Shown in pieces: positions 43,801 through 54,209 of a stretch of DNA of 64,000 nucleotides (position 1 is its first letter; each line of letters begins with the position of its first letter). A model generated the notes under the pieces. That model was not told where the DNA came from and did no database searches. It saw nothing but the letters and a program-made list of their open reading frames with translations. This stretch comes from Syngnathus acus (lineage: Eukaryota; Chordata; Actinopteri; Syngnathiformes; Syngnathidae), in NCBI RefSeq assembly GCF_901709675.1, contig NC_051100.1, positions 11,070,786 through 11,134,785 of the forward strand, read 5' to 3'. The position numbers were made by a program, and so were the translations under genes.

Positions 43801-46800
43801 GGTCGATCAGTGATCAGAAACTCTTGTGGGAGAACCAACAGGCCCAATTTGTCACAACTCTAATATATATGTATACCTTTTCACAACCTAGAATAGTTAT
43901 CATGCCCGTAATTGGTCAAATAATAGAAAGGTGAGATGAAGTCAAAACCTGCCTCTGTATTTTCACTCAGTTTTCACAGATCTGTCGTTACTCATTGCAG
44001 GAGCTGCTCCCTCTCGTGCTGTCTTTCGAGCTCCCGGCCATCATGCAGTCGGACCCTAGCTCGCCGAGTGTGCAGGCCATCTCGCAGACGTACAACCTCA
44101 TCGTGTCCTTCAAACCGCCCACGCGGCTCTACAGGGCCACCGGCGTGGTGCGCGGCTCCCAAAACAACGCCGTCAAGGTGAGGCGTGACCGACATTTTGT
44201 GACGGGCTGGCTTGGTTTCATTTCAGTGGTGAACGGTCCAGAAATTAATTACACTCATAATCCAATACACTCATAATCCAAGTCACTCTATATCACAAAA
44301 TTTGTTGTGGACCCCAAGCTACAACTCACAGACCCGCAAGGGTTAGGGGACCCACAGATTGAGAACCACTGGCTTAAGGGATCTTCTCACTGTCTGCAGT
44401 GTGTCCTCTTTGCCCGTTTCCACAGCGAGCCGTAAGTTTCTTAGCTGAGCCCACCAACACTGTCGGATGGCTGCCTTTTTCCCGCACAAGCCGCTTCATT
44501 ACTTCTCAGCACCCCGCAGCCAAGAGAGTGCTGAGAGATGTTTGGGTGGCGTGAACTCGGCTGCGGGGGCGGCGCAACTTTTTCGCTTAGCCTGCTCGTA
44601 GATGCGGCAGGAGAAGCGTCTCGCTCGCTCTCTCTGTCTCTCGTGCGTATACTTCTTCAACTGGCAAGCGAGCCGAGTCTCTCGAGGAGTTTTCCCGTCT
44701 CTCCTGCCAATAAATCATGCCCGGTAACTCCACAGCCGAGCTCATGTTGCTTTGCGTTTCCAAGCCTCTGAGTATATTTTTTTGTCATTTGCGCCCGCAC
44801 TTTTGCGTGAGCTCAATCAAGTGCGTATGTTTAGTAAATGTGTTACAAAGCGTCTCGGCGTGTTTGCGGCTAGGTCAGAGCGGGTGAGGAAGCCGAACGA
44901 AGACCGACCCGATTAGTGGAATGCGTGAGCACCGCCATTATGCGCTGCTGAGAGACCCCGGGAATACCTCGGAGGATTGCCAAAGCTGCCGCGGTGTGCG
45001 AGGATGCCCTCCCCCCTTTGCGCCATGGGCAAGGCGTGCTTTACAAGGCCAAGTGATAGTTGGTCTCCTCAACTCATTGACAGACGCATTTTCCAAAGAC
45101 GTATTTTCTCAAGGATATGGGCTGTTTTACAATGTGCCGTGTGGATAAACATCAAAACTGTTGGAAATGTGCTTTTAGTGTTAATTTTCCTGAAATAATC
45201 ATTTTAGTCTTGAGATAATATTTATATATGTGGTAAAACACTTTTTTGGTGAGTTTCTGCGCTGAACAATAACTAAGCTTGAACACAAGTACTTATAGCT
45301 GGCCACTCGTTAACATTCATTAAAAAATTAAAAACAAACCTGTTCAATTGGACCATAAAAAGGGGGTTTCATTCATCCTGATTATTATTTTACGAATGAC
45401 AACATTGTCTTTATTTTCTTCCTCAGCGTGGCACAGCTCTGCTGCTGGAGCACCTGGCAGGCAGCTTGGTGAGCACCATCTCCGTGAGCACCCACCTGGA
45501 CATCGCCCCCCAGCACCACCTCTTCATGAAAGGCCGCAACGGCAGCAACATCAAGCACATCGCCCAGAGGACAGGCGCCCAGATCCACTTCCCCGACCCC
45601 AACGCCCCCCAGAAGAAGTCCACCGTCTACATCCAGGGCACCATTGAGTCAGTGTGCCTCGCCCGTCAGTACCTCATGGTGCGTATCTCGCCACGCTTAC
45701 CGGCAATGACTTCACATTGCCGCCGTTTGTTATTGCGGTCGCGCGCCGGCACGGCGAATCTACTCCGAGCGTATATTTGTGTGGTCGCCGTAATGGATGT
45801 CACAGTCGGACTCACATCAGCTTGGTATGCGAGGGATGCGCGGGCTTCGGCACTTCAACCACCGTGACCTTTTGAGGTTTTGGAAAGAACCTTTGCTTTT
45901 GGCAGCAACGACCATTCAGCTGCCACATAGCTGCTAGTTAGACGCATTATCTCGACTGCCGCTAATGATGATGGTTTGCTCGAATTTCAGACTGCAATTC
46001 CCAGTTCATCTTCGGTTTGGGTTCGGTAGTGCTTTTAGGCTCTTTTTTTTTTTGCATCCTTGAACCAGACTGAACTATTTGGTTTATTTTTGCCAATTTC
46101 CAGAGAGAGGGTGCTGAAAGGCCACATTTTAGTTTCATCATTTTTAGATGTGTTTGTAAGATATTTTAGAATTCTAGTCATAAAATATTAAACTTTAAAG
46201 GGGGAAATAATGCACATAAATGAATACAATACAAAAGTCATTAATAAAAAATTCTTTGTTTTTGCTTCCATGTTACAAATGAGAATCTCTTCTCCAACAC
46301 CTTCCCGGATTAATTAAGGTTGAATTTAAAATAATACTAATAATAACAAATATTACAGGGCTGGTGCAGACGACCCAACATAGGACCGATATTCTCCAGA
46401 GCTTCCCTCTCTTTGTTTCTTTAGCCTCCAATTTGACGTGGACAACGGTTAACAGATACCAGAGCACTTGCGGTGACTGAACACGGCTTTCTCGTCTTTT
46501 GGAAAACTGGAGGAGCAGCAAGAAAAACAGCATCGCGTGTGGCTTGTAGGCTGAGGGAACCCAAAACAAAAAGCCTACGAGAAAGACAGAAATACCCAAA
46601 ATAAAATGTCAAGTGGACGTCCGGAATGGGGAGTCCTGCCTGTCAGAGCGTACGTTGTGATTTGGCCCCTCGCTCGCACTTTTGATTACAGTTCCGACCC
46701 GAAGGTCGTCAGCAGCGCCGCTACTCTGCTGCTAATTACACCTACTCACAATGGGAACGCCGGCCGTGCGCCGCTTGGCCCCCAAAATATACGCATCTGT

Positions 46801-49800
46801 GGTTTTGTGGCGGTGATAATGTGAAGCATATTGCGCTTGGCCCAAGTTCCCCAAACTCAAGATGCAAAAAAGTCCACTAGGGAGTCAGAGTATTTACTGG
46901 ATTAGTTTGACCTCGTGATCATAGCAGCGTGGATTATACCCCCAAATATAATGTGGACAACAAACTCCCCACTCTTATCCATCCATCCATCCATCCATCC
47001 ATCCATCCATCCATTATCCATCCATCCATCCATCCATCCATCCATCCATCCATCCATCCAGCAAGCAAGCTAGCTAGCTAGCTATATAGAGCTAGCTAGC
47101 TATTTAAAATAAATTAAATGTAGCCCTTGAGCACATAAATTTGCACACCCCTGGACGAGAGTTTGTGTGCAAACTTACTTAAATATTATTTTTTTAGTTT
47201 TTTTGCTCCTTGTGCTTCTCAGGGCTGCCTGCCACTGGTGCTGATGTTCGACATAAAAGAGGACGTGGAGGTGGAGCCTCAGTGTATCACGGCCCTAATG
47301 GAGCAACTGGATGTCTTCATCAGTATCAAACCCAAGCCCAAGCAGCCCAGCAAGGTATGACAATAACAATCGCCCGTCTGTGCGCGTTCTAAAGGAAAAA
47401 AATAAAACTACATTCCATTTTGAGAAAAGCGCCTCGCGTCCTCCAAGGCGAGCGAGGGCGGTGTCGCTCCATCCGATTGTATTAAACAAACATATTGACA
47501 GGTCACATTTCACAATGCGAGCGACTTAAAACGGAAAATCCAGGAGGGGAATTCAAAGGGAACGCTGCCATGTTCACTCAGCGTCTGCCCCGATGGGGAA
47601 CCACAAGCTCTCCTCAAGCTGTGCGCAAAGAAAGACGACCAGCCGGCTCCGATTTGTGTCTATTGAAAAAATACTTGCAACCATTAGCATGAGACGAACT
47701 GTAAGATGCGTATAGGTTGCCCTAAGTTAAATCTAAAATATAGTTGAGGTGTCAAGTTAGGTAGCTTAGGTAGTTAGGTAGCTTTGGTAGATAGGTGTGT
47801 CAAGTTAGTTAGGTACCGTTACAAATCCAATGTGCTGCCATGGTAACTTTGAAACAGTAACTTGGTCCTTTACAGATTACTTGGTTTAGAATGTAACTCA
47901 GTTACTTTACACCAGCGTGTGGGCAGAGTGCTTAACCCATCCTGACCTAGAATATGGAGACCGTTCCTCCACCCCCTCTCCTCACGACCCTCCTAAGAAC
48001 CCTTCACTTAAATATGTTAACGAGGTGACAGAAGTCGGCCCATCCACTCTCAGCTCTTTGGCAGAGTCGTAAAAGAAAGACTTGGAGTCTGTTTCTAGAA
48101 AAAGGGCAAAATGCAAACATGATGTGATTTTTTTTTTGCTGGCATTCATAATTGTGTGCCATCCAAGCAGGGCTAAGCTTGTGGCTTGCCTGGAAAAAAC
48201 CCGATGAGCTGTCTGACCCGCTTATTTCTCTACAAGTCATATTGGATTAATTTTCCCAATATTTGTGTTTAGTGGGAGTGCCTGGCTTGAAATTCTGTGC
48301 GTCTTTATGACGATATTTGCGTAATTATTAACAGCAAAGAGAATACGTATTTCATCTCGACACGTCACCTTATGTAAAATGAAACATCTTCTAGTGAACA
48401 GAAAAACAAAAAGAAAGACGTCTTCTGGTATCTGATTTGCTCATAACGTGGAATGTGTGGTGGGGGCTGTGAAGTCAAAGCAAGTTTCCTTCACATCTGA
48501 TCCACATTGTGTGTTTGGCAGCAGTTGGACCGTTTAACATATTCCGTCTACACTTCCCGTACATTTCTGTCATAACTCGTCAGATCAGCTTGTCATTAGT
48601 TGCGTTTTGCTATGATCCTTGTACATTTACAGAAATTCTGGCCCTCGATGAAACCTGGCTTCTTCACATCATCTATTGTTGTGGTTCCCTCTCGCTCATT
48701 TATGTCCTCTAATGCTTTTTGCGATATATTTTCCAATCCTATCATCATCATCCTAAGCAGCTTTTGACGGTCACAGGACGGTCAACCTTTGCAAAACTGT
48801 TCAAATAGAAGGCAGCAATTTGCGGCATCGTTATTGCATGCTTTTCAACAACGTGTGATAATCGTCCCCACATGTTGCTCTCCGTACTGTAACTTTTTAT
48901 TGTTGACTTTAATGGCTCCTAATGTGACGTCAAAGTTCGTAATAATATCTGTTTAATATTTCCAGCCTGAATCCAAGCGAGCGTAGAGTGTTGAAAAAAA
49001 AGTCATCCGTCAAATGTTCCTCCCACACCGACGCTTTGTCATTCTAATCTCCTCTTAATTCCCTTCTTCCTTCCTTTCCATCTTGTTTGTCTCTCCCCCT
49101 CATCCTCCCTTTCACTCCCTATCTCCCAGTCCAACATTCCCGAACCCTCGCTCAGCCCCTCCCATGCTCCTCACGTGTCTCACACACAAAGACGAATATT
49201 TAATAATTTCCTTTGCTCTCAATTGTATTGCGCAACCTTCATCTCGCTCTCTCTTTCAGTCTGTCATCGTGAAGAGCGTGGAGAGGAATGCCGTCAACAT
49301 GTACGAAGCTCGAAAGTTCCTGCTGGGCCTGGAGAGCAACGGCGTGTCTTGCTCCTCGCCGTCGGTGGCCGTCAACCCGGCCCCTAACGGGCCCTCGCCG
49401 TCCCTCATCTGTCCCGTTGGCCTGGACATCTTGGCCTCAGCTGGTCTGGGGCTCAGCAACCTGGGTAATAACAATAAAATACTCATTAAAAATAATGAAC
49501 AATACCACTCCAGTTGACATGTCACGATGTAAATAGAAAGTCAGTTAAACAACCACACATCTCAGCATTTCAGTCCACTAGCTTAATGCTAACGCTAAAT
49601 ATGATCTGCAATGTGGTGCTACTTTATAACCCTCCAAGCAATAGTTTGAACACAAATTGTACTTGCATTATTCTGCAAAGAGTGGCTCATATTAGTGGAG
49701 TGCTGATGAGCTGAGAGGATCTGGGGTGATTCAATGAACAGTGTTACTTTTGGTAAATTGCTGCTTGTTGTTGTGTGTGTTGAGTCCTGCGCTCGTTTCT

Positions 49801-52800
49801 CAAGTTAAAGTAAAGAATTGGCCGAATGATGTCTTCAATGTCTAGAAAACCCGAATTTTAAGGATGCCCTTTGTCATAAATTGTTAATTCTCATTTTTTT
49901 GCCGATTTAGAGTTATGCACAGCTACATTCGTAAAAACGAATAGAAACTTCCTAATGGACAGCGTGTTCCCTGTTTAAACTCAATGAACGTACATTTTAT
50001 GACCTCTCACTTTCTGCCAAATGGAAAGGAGGGAAAAGTAGATTTAATGTAAATAATCAGTGGCCATAAAATAATAATAGCATTCCGTATTCCTTTGCTG
50101 TCCAATTGGTTGGGAGTTGGTGGACAGGCCCACATCCTGGCCGTTAGTAATTGCTACATGCTTCTCTTGCTCAGATTACAGAGCAGACTGCCAGGCGAGT
50201 CCCGTGCCTTCCTCCCGGAGCCAAAGTAGCCCCTTGTTAAAGCCGCAGACCCACTTCTTTGTGTTTTCGTACACGGCCTTTGGGGCAAAGCACTCAGCGG
50301 CATATTGTCTCAATAACAAGCTTTCATTGGCGGTGCCCACCTTGCAGAGATGCGAGAAATTCCTTCTCACGCTTGCCTGCCGCCTTGATGGAATTCGCGT
50401 TCAATAGTAGGAAAAGCAAGATTATTTTCTCGGAGGCCTTGACAAAACGTGTGTTTAGTTCAATTCTGCTTTGTGCGGCCCGTCGGTGATTTGTCGGTTT
50501 TGCGCACAGGCTTCCTGGGCGCGACGGCGTCCCATTCGCTGGCCAACTCACTGGCCAACTCGGCCGCCCCCAACGCCGTCCTAAACACCTTAAACTCCTC
50601 CATGAGCCCCCTGCAGACCCCCAGCACGCCTACGCCCTCGCTGTGGCCCAGCTCGCTCACCACTGCCCAAGGTGAGGAGAAGATGGAAAATGAAGCTTCA
50701 AATTTGCTTCATGAACTGTTTGTATTTGTTTTACTCCACTAGATGGCACTGCCGCTTTATAAAAAGAAGTTTCCGAAATTTCAAGTCAGAGGCTGCCATC
50801 TCTCAGGCTCAATAAACACAAAAACTGCTTCACGAATCATCTTGAAGCTTCATAGTTTTTCTTTTTCGATATCAAAGTAGAGGACATTTCAGTTAGTTGT
50901 CATTTCATTCAAAGGATTTTCATTTGTATTTCCTTTCATTGGACTTTACTCATTTTGTTAGTTTTGGTGAACTTGGCTCAGTTGAGACTTAGAAGAATAA
51001 TAGTGTAAATCCTGACGTTGCCTTCCGCTCCCAGCCTTCTCGTCCCAGTTGATGCTACATCCGGCCACCCACGCCACGCTGAGCAGCATCCTGCTGTCGG
51101 GGGTGCAAGGCTACACACAGAACACACCCTCCCCTCCGCCGGGCCTGGCGCCCATCGACAAGCAGCCCAACGGCGTCCCCGACTGCGCCAAGGCAGCCTG
51201 CGCTCTCAACGGCCACGTTAAGGTCCCCCCTCGTTCCCCACCCCATCTTCTTTTTAAACGCCATCACTAACTATATCGCCCGGTCGTTGTCTACGCAGCA
51301 TCCGGCTTCAGTCTACGGGAGGATAGCCACTGCGTCGCTTGCCGAAACAGTTTTGAGTCCGGCGCCATGCGACTCCATCCAGGAGGCCGGCGGACACAAT
51401 CCATCGGAGCCTCTGTCCAGCAAGTCCGGCACCGATGAAGGTACTCGCTAAATGCAAAAGACAGTCCCGATGGTGATTCGGGAAAGTGCAAATGTCGGAG
51501 CCTGGCCAAATTGAGCTGTCTTATAAAAGAATTATTCACTGACACATTATTGATGAGAAACATTGACACTAAACCACCTGTCAGTCCACAAGCAGGGTAC
51601 AGTATGGTAAACATTATGATCAGACGTGACGACACTTTGTGTCCTCGTGAAGAATACGTACTTGACAAGAACTTAATTCCCGGTGCAGTTGTTCACCTCA
51701 CCGTGGCCGTTGATTCCACGCAAAAGAAGACAGTTGAACTTGTACCCTCCTGACAGTTTTTCCCTTCAAATGGTTCTCTCTCACGCCTCTCCTCTTTCTG
51801 CCGTGTTTACCGAGGCGGTCCTCCCCGATGTGCCGCGTCACGGGCCGCTTTGCTCTCCTTTCCTTCCGTCCCTCCTCGCTTCCATCCTTCCATCGCCTCC
51901 TCCCGCGTTTGGCCGTCTATTTGGACTGGCTCCGCTCACTTTGTCTTTGTGCAGGGTGGGCCGCTCCGACGCAATTCCCTCTAGAGCTCCATTAGATCGC
52001 CTGACATCGCATTATTGTTTTTGGGCCGTGCGCAACTCGAATGCGTGTGGCGTCACACGTGAACTTGGGCGGCTGAAAGCCTGTTTACAGCTGCTGTTTT
52101 TCACTTTTAGCGCCGTTTTTGTTTCTCTTTTCCAGGCTCGGACACCTTTGTGGAGGTCGGCATGCCGAGGAGCCCCTCGCATTCGGCCAGCGGCAGCGAG
52201 TTAAAGCAGATGCTGGCCTCGTGCAAGACGTCGTCAGGAAAACGGCAAGCAGTGGAACTGCTACAGGGCACCAAAAATTCTCACCTACAGTACGTCGCCA
52301 AATTTAGGGGCCTTTCTCTTGAAGCCTTTGCAGATTTCACCTGAGCTTTGCTAGCTGAACAAACGAGAGGTGACATCGATTTTTACTTTCCTGCGCAGTT
52401 CCGATTGTCTGCTGTCGGACGCTGAGTCCAGTTCGTCCGACAGTCCGGTTGCCGACAAGAGGGCGCCAGGCAGCGAGAGGGCGGCCGAGAGGGCGGCGCA
52501 GCAGAACGAGCGGGAGCGCATCCGCTTGGCTCCGCAGACCTCATTTGCTAACATGCAGGTGCGCGCAAACGTGGACAGACGAACGGACCAAACAAACACA
52601 AATCTTCTGATACTGTTTTTGTCTCCAGGCATTTGACTATGAACAGAAAAAGCTGCTGGCAACCAAAGGTGAGCTCACATCTGTCGAGTCTCCTGAAATG
52701 AAATGATAAAGATGTCTGCGATTGTATTAGCTAAACGAACCAAATTCTAAGGCGCAATATTGATGAGCGCGTCTTTTCATACGTAAACGGAGATGAGCTC

Positions 52801-54209
52801 ACCTCACTTGTTCATACAGCTATGTTGAAGAAACCCGTTGTGACGGAGGTGCGGACCCCGACTAATACCTGGAGTGGTCTCGGTTTCTCCAAGTCCATGC
52901 CGGCCGAAACCATCAAGGAACTGAGGAGAGCCAATCACGTGCCCTACAAGCCCAGCATGAGCACCACCTTTGAGGTTAGAAGCCCCTTCCCTTTTTTTGG
53001 CCCCAATGTCTGTCCAGCTCCAATATCGACTCTTGATTTGGGTCAACTTCCTCCCTCAGGGTTCCCCGCTGTCTCTGTCCCGCGCCGGCAGCCGTGAGGG
53101 CGTGGCTAACGGCAGCGACTCGGACAACTGGCGAGAGAGGAACGGCGCGTCCAACGGGCTGCAGCCCCACGCCGACTTCCCTACCGCTGTCAGCAGCCCC
53201 AAGAGGAAGCAGAACAAATCGGGTCAGCGCGATGTTTATGATGCACAGGCTGATTATGATTATTGCCTATAAAGTTAGGAAGGGGAAGGTCGGCCGGTGC
53301 TGTCGTACGTTACACAAAATCAAAATTTCTTCTCGCTCTTGAGCTCAAGTTGCCCTCGGGCGGCAGCTGCTCTCCATTCCGCATCATTACCCTTGGTGGC
53401 CGAGCCCAACTGTTGCCATGGCAATTGGCTTTCATGACGTTTTGGGGTGCAGCTTTTTTTCTTTTTGTAAATGTCAAATATCAGCAAAGCTTTTCCCTGA
53501 GCGTTTCTCCTGACTCGCAAGTCCATTTGAATTTACAGTCCAAATACCATTGCATTGTGTATCCTTATATTTGTTTTGGTTTTTCTTTTGCCGGACAGCG
53601 GCTGAGCATTACCTGAGCAGCAGCAACTACATGGACTGCATCTCGTCAGTGACGGGCAGCAACGGCTGCAGCCTCAATTCCTCCCTCAAAGGTTCGGACC
53701 TGCCCGAGCTCTTCAGCAAGCTGGGCCTGGGGAAGTACACGGATGTCTTTCAGCAGCAGGAGGTAAGCGGAGCGACCAGACGTATTTTCCAGCAAGTCAA
53801 GATTGGCGAAGCGTGAACACAAAATGGTCGTGATGTCTCTTACAGATCGACCTCCAGACATTCCTGACTCTGACCGACCAGGACCTGAAGGAGTTGGGCA
53901 TCACCACCTTTGGCGCCCGCAGGAAAATGCTGCTGGCCATCTCAGGTATTGCAAGACTGACTAATTCTGTTGGAAAGCTGCACCTAAACACTTTGACTTT
54001 CCCAAAATTCTACCAAATTAGCGCGACAGAAACAAAAGTCAGTCGGTCGGCGAGTTCATCTTTGCGCCAATGTCGTTTCAGAACTGAACAAGAACCAGCG
54101 CAAGCTATTCGAGCCCCCCATCCGCTCATCCTTCCTGGAAGGGGGCGCCAGCGGTCGCCTCTCTCGTCAGTTCCATGCCGAGATGGCCAGCGTCAGCGGC
54201 CGGTGGTAG
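23575..54209 (+). CDS. bicc1: Bicaudal-C homologue 1, KH/SAM RNA-binding protein, 21 coding exons, complete
   Basis: Exons: 23575-23782, 31909-31955, 37458-37527, 40885-40964, 41356-41514, 42145-42198, 44001-44177, 45427-45678, 47223-47354, 49260-49464, 50510-50671, 51035-51222, 51299-51440, 52136-52289, 52399-52558, 52629-52668, 52820-52974, 53060-53222, 53599-53762, 53846-53945, 54082-54209. They sum to 2940 nt with all phases compatible, giving 979 aa plus TAG; human BICC1 is about 974 aa. The start has a near-perfect GCCGCCATGG context. Bicc1 binds target mRNAs through its KH domains and recruits silencing machinery. Its SAM domain polymerises it into cytoplasmic granules, and it acts in left-right patterning and kidney tubule and cilia biology. 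KH modules lie at about 86-350 and SAM at about 882-940. Which teleost copy (a or b) cannot be told. Confidence 0.97.
23783..31908 (+). other. bicc1 intron 1 (8.1 kb)
   Basis: Largest bicc1 intron. It holds a TG microsatellite near 24884-24902, poly-T tracts near 25374-25400, and a degenerate interspersed repeat at about 27028-27175. Open frames on both strands (for example 26333-26674 and 26993-27427) are short and unrecognised. Regulatory elements are likely but none was identified. Confidence 0.7.
27028..27175. repeat. degenerate teleost interspersed repeat fragment
   Basis: Reads 'aatccatccaatttcttta', 'gcgcttgtccaaattagggt', 'gagcctattccagctaac' and 'ggggtgcaccctggaccggt'. These are words of the same dispersed repeat as at 15110 and 35430. 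It is truncated and diverged. Confidence 0.65.
31909..40964 (+). CDS. bicc1: bicc1 exons 2-4, first KH module
   Basis: Exons 31909-31955, 37458-37527 and 40885-40964 encode residues 70-135. They include GEDFFQK, then [15 protein letters not shown] with the GxxG-like GAKS at about 103-106, and [20 protein letters not shown], the third strand and last helix of a KH fold. The module is spread over three short exons separated by introns of 5.5 and 3.4 kb, so conventional gene finders may miss them. In human the residue before GKKE is Ser (KVSGKKE); here it is Cys. Confidence 0.93.
34783..34845. repeat. (CA)n microsatellite
   Basis: A long CA run with a small GC/AT interruption near 34820. It produces repetitive VCVCV open frames on the minus strand that are not genes. 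Confidence 0.95.
35430..35515. repeat. degenerate teleost interspersed repeat fragment
   Basis: 'cccttgattggtcgccagtc' followed by 'aatcctaaggcacat' matches the end of the repeat also seen at 15110 and 27028. Confidence 0.5.
35926..35993. repeat. short palindromic repeat, TTAACTC family, copy 2
   Basis: Begins TTAACTCATTCACTG and ends CAATGGCAAGGAATGAGTTAA, with 'cttctatagccatcaatgg' inside. It has the same ends as 4636-4693 but a different centre. Confidence 0.6.
37528..40884 (+). other. bicc1 intron 3 (3.4 kb)
   Basis: Contains TG-rich tracts near 40200 and 40285-40326 and an A-run at 40452-40471. No gene was recognised. Confidence 0.7.
40285..40326. repeat. (TG)n microsatellite
   Basis: Imperfect TG array with TA and CG interruptions. 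A shorter TG run starts at 40201. Confidence 0.9.
41225..41300. repeat. interspersed repeat fragment just upstream of bicc1 exon 5
   Basis: 'ggtcacttcattaggtacac' continuing 'ctgt' is the end of a dispersed repeat I recall from fish and other vertebrate genomes. It ends within about 60 bases of the exon 5 acceptor at 41355. The internal boundary is uncertain. Confidence 0.45.
41356..42198 (+). CDS. bicc1: bicc1 exons 5-6, second KH domain
   Basis: Exons 41356-41514 (residues 136-188) and 42145-42198 (189-206). [20 protein letters not shown] is followed by [19 protein letters not shown]. The GKGG loop (155-158) is the RNA-contacting GxxG of a functional KH domain and is intact. Exon 6 supplies [18 protein letters not shown], the closing strand and helix. 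Confidence 0.97.
44001..44177 (+). CDS. bicc1: bicc1 exon 7, KH-like domain 1
   Basis: Residues 207-265: [12 protein letters not shown], a variable Ser/Pro segment, then [12 protein letters not shown] and [12 protein letters not shown]. It corresponds to the first KH-like module, which lacks a GxxG RNA-binding loop. Compared with remembered human BICC1, the segment around NN(TS)AVK is two residues shorter. Confidence 0.95.
45427..45678 (+). CDS. bicc1: bicc1 exon 8, third KH domain
   Basis: Residues 266-349. [13 protein letters not shown] is followed by a KH core, [20 protein letters not shown] and [16 protein letters not shown], with GxxG as GRNG at 301-304, then [20 protein letters not shown]. 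All KH hallmarks are present. Human has Met where the sequence here has Lys just before GRNG (MMGRNG against MKGRNG). Confidence 0.97.
46977..47104. repeat. (ATCC)n microsatellite with GCTA tail
   Basis: Some 84 bases of ATCC/CCAT tetranucleotides, with one interruption near 47014, run directly into a GCTA array (47061-47104) that is palindromic (gctagctagctatatagagctagctagc). It ends about 120 bases before bicc1 exon 9. Confidence 0.95.
47223..49464 (+). CDS. bicc1: bicc1 exons 9-10, KH-like domain 2 and start of linker
   Basis: Exon 9 (47223-47354, residues 350-393) reads [20 protein letters not shown] and ends [10 protein letters not shown]. Exon 10 (49260-49464, residues 394-461) reads [26 protein letters not shown] and then a Ser/Pro-rich stretch ending [13 protein letters not shown]. 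These form the second KH-like module followed by the low-complexity linker. Confidence 0.95.
49465..52135 (+). other. bicc1 introns 10-13
   Basis: Introns 49465-50509, 50672-51034, 51223-51298 and 51441-52135. Intron 11 is half filled by the MITE-like element at 50682-50860. Intron 13 carries an unrecognised 80-codon frame (51511-51753) that is probably chance. Confidence 0.75.
50510..52558 (+). CDS. bicc1: bicc1 exons 11-15, Ser/Pro-rich linker
   Basis: Exons 50510-50671, 51035-51222, 51299-51440, 52136-52289 and 52399-52558 encode residues 462-730. This is the fast-evolving, probably disordered linker. It is anchored by conserved islands: [70 protein letters not shown] and [15 protein letters not shown]. 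Exon 11 has a local LANSLANS duplication. Exon 12 has an ambiguous donor (AAG|GTCCCC at 51222, or CAC|GTTAAG at 51216; both keep frame). Confidence 0.92.
50682..50860 (+). mobile_element. MITE-like inverted-repeat element, copy 1
   Basis: The left arm reads GATGGAAAATGAAGCTTCAA then ATTTGCTTCATGAACTG. The right end read backwards gives ATGAAGCTTCAAGATGATTC then GTGAAGCAG, so the ends are inverted repeats. CCACTAGATGGCA lies at 50736-50748 and its counterpart (GCCATCTCTC) in the right arm. The same family is at 56754-56958 in opposite orientation. No coding capacity; target duplications not resolved. It starts 10 bases after the exon 11 donor. Confidence 0.75.
52629..53222 (+). CDS. bicc1: bicc1 exons 16-18, conserved pre-SAM region
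   Basis: Exons 52629-52668, 52820-52974 and 53060-53222 encode residues 731-849. Very conserved words are [53 protein letters not shown] and SPKRKQNKS. Exon 18's [14 protein letters not shown] and [11 protein letters not shown] correspond to the human SSMSLSRSNSREH and SDNWRDRNG region. The basic KRKQNK stretch immediately precedes the SAM-containing exons. Confidence 0.94.
53599..54209 (+). CDS. bicc1: bicc1 exons 19-21, SAM domain and C-terminus
   Basis: Exons 53599-53762, 53846-53945 and 54082-54209 encode residues 850-979. [20 protein letters not shown] leads to a SAM domain (about 882-940): [40 protein letters not shown] and [17 protein letters not shown]. This domain drives head-to-tail polymerisation of Bicc1. 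The end, [11 protein letters not shown] then MASVSGRW, matches the human C-terminus, confirming the TAG at 54207. Confidence 0.97.

Larger units (their letters stand above)
42199..49259 (+). other. bicc1 introns 6-9
   Basis: Introns 42199-44000, 44178-45426, 45679-47222 and 47355-49259. They contain homopolymer tracts near 42450-42490 and 42630-42645, TG runs near 43670-43690, a repeat end 'gattgagaaccactggctta' at about 44359, the ATCC microsatellite at 46977-47060, and GTTAGGTA-like repeats at 47750-47820. No nested gene was recognised. Confidence 0.7.

Noticed and set aside
46977-47060. Possible CRISPR-like or satellite array
   Set aside because: A simple ATCC tetranucleotide microsatellite without spacers.
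51511-51753. 80-codon frame in bicc1 intron 13
   Set aside because: No homologue recognised, ordinary intronic context, length within chance expectation.
51683-52204. 173-codon frame overlapping bicc1 exon 14
   Set aside because: Wrong frame relative to exon 14, which is well supported by BICC1 similarity; a shadow frame.
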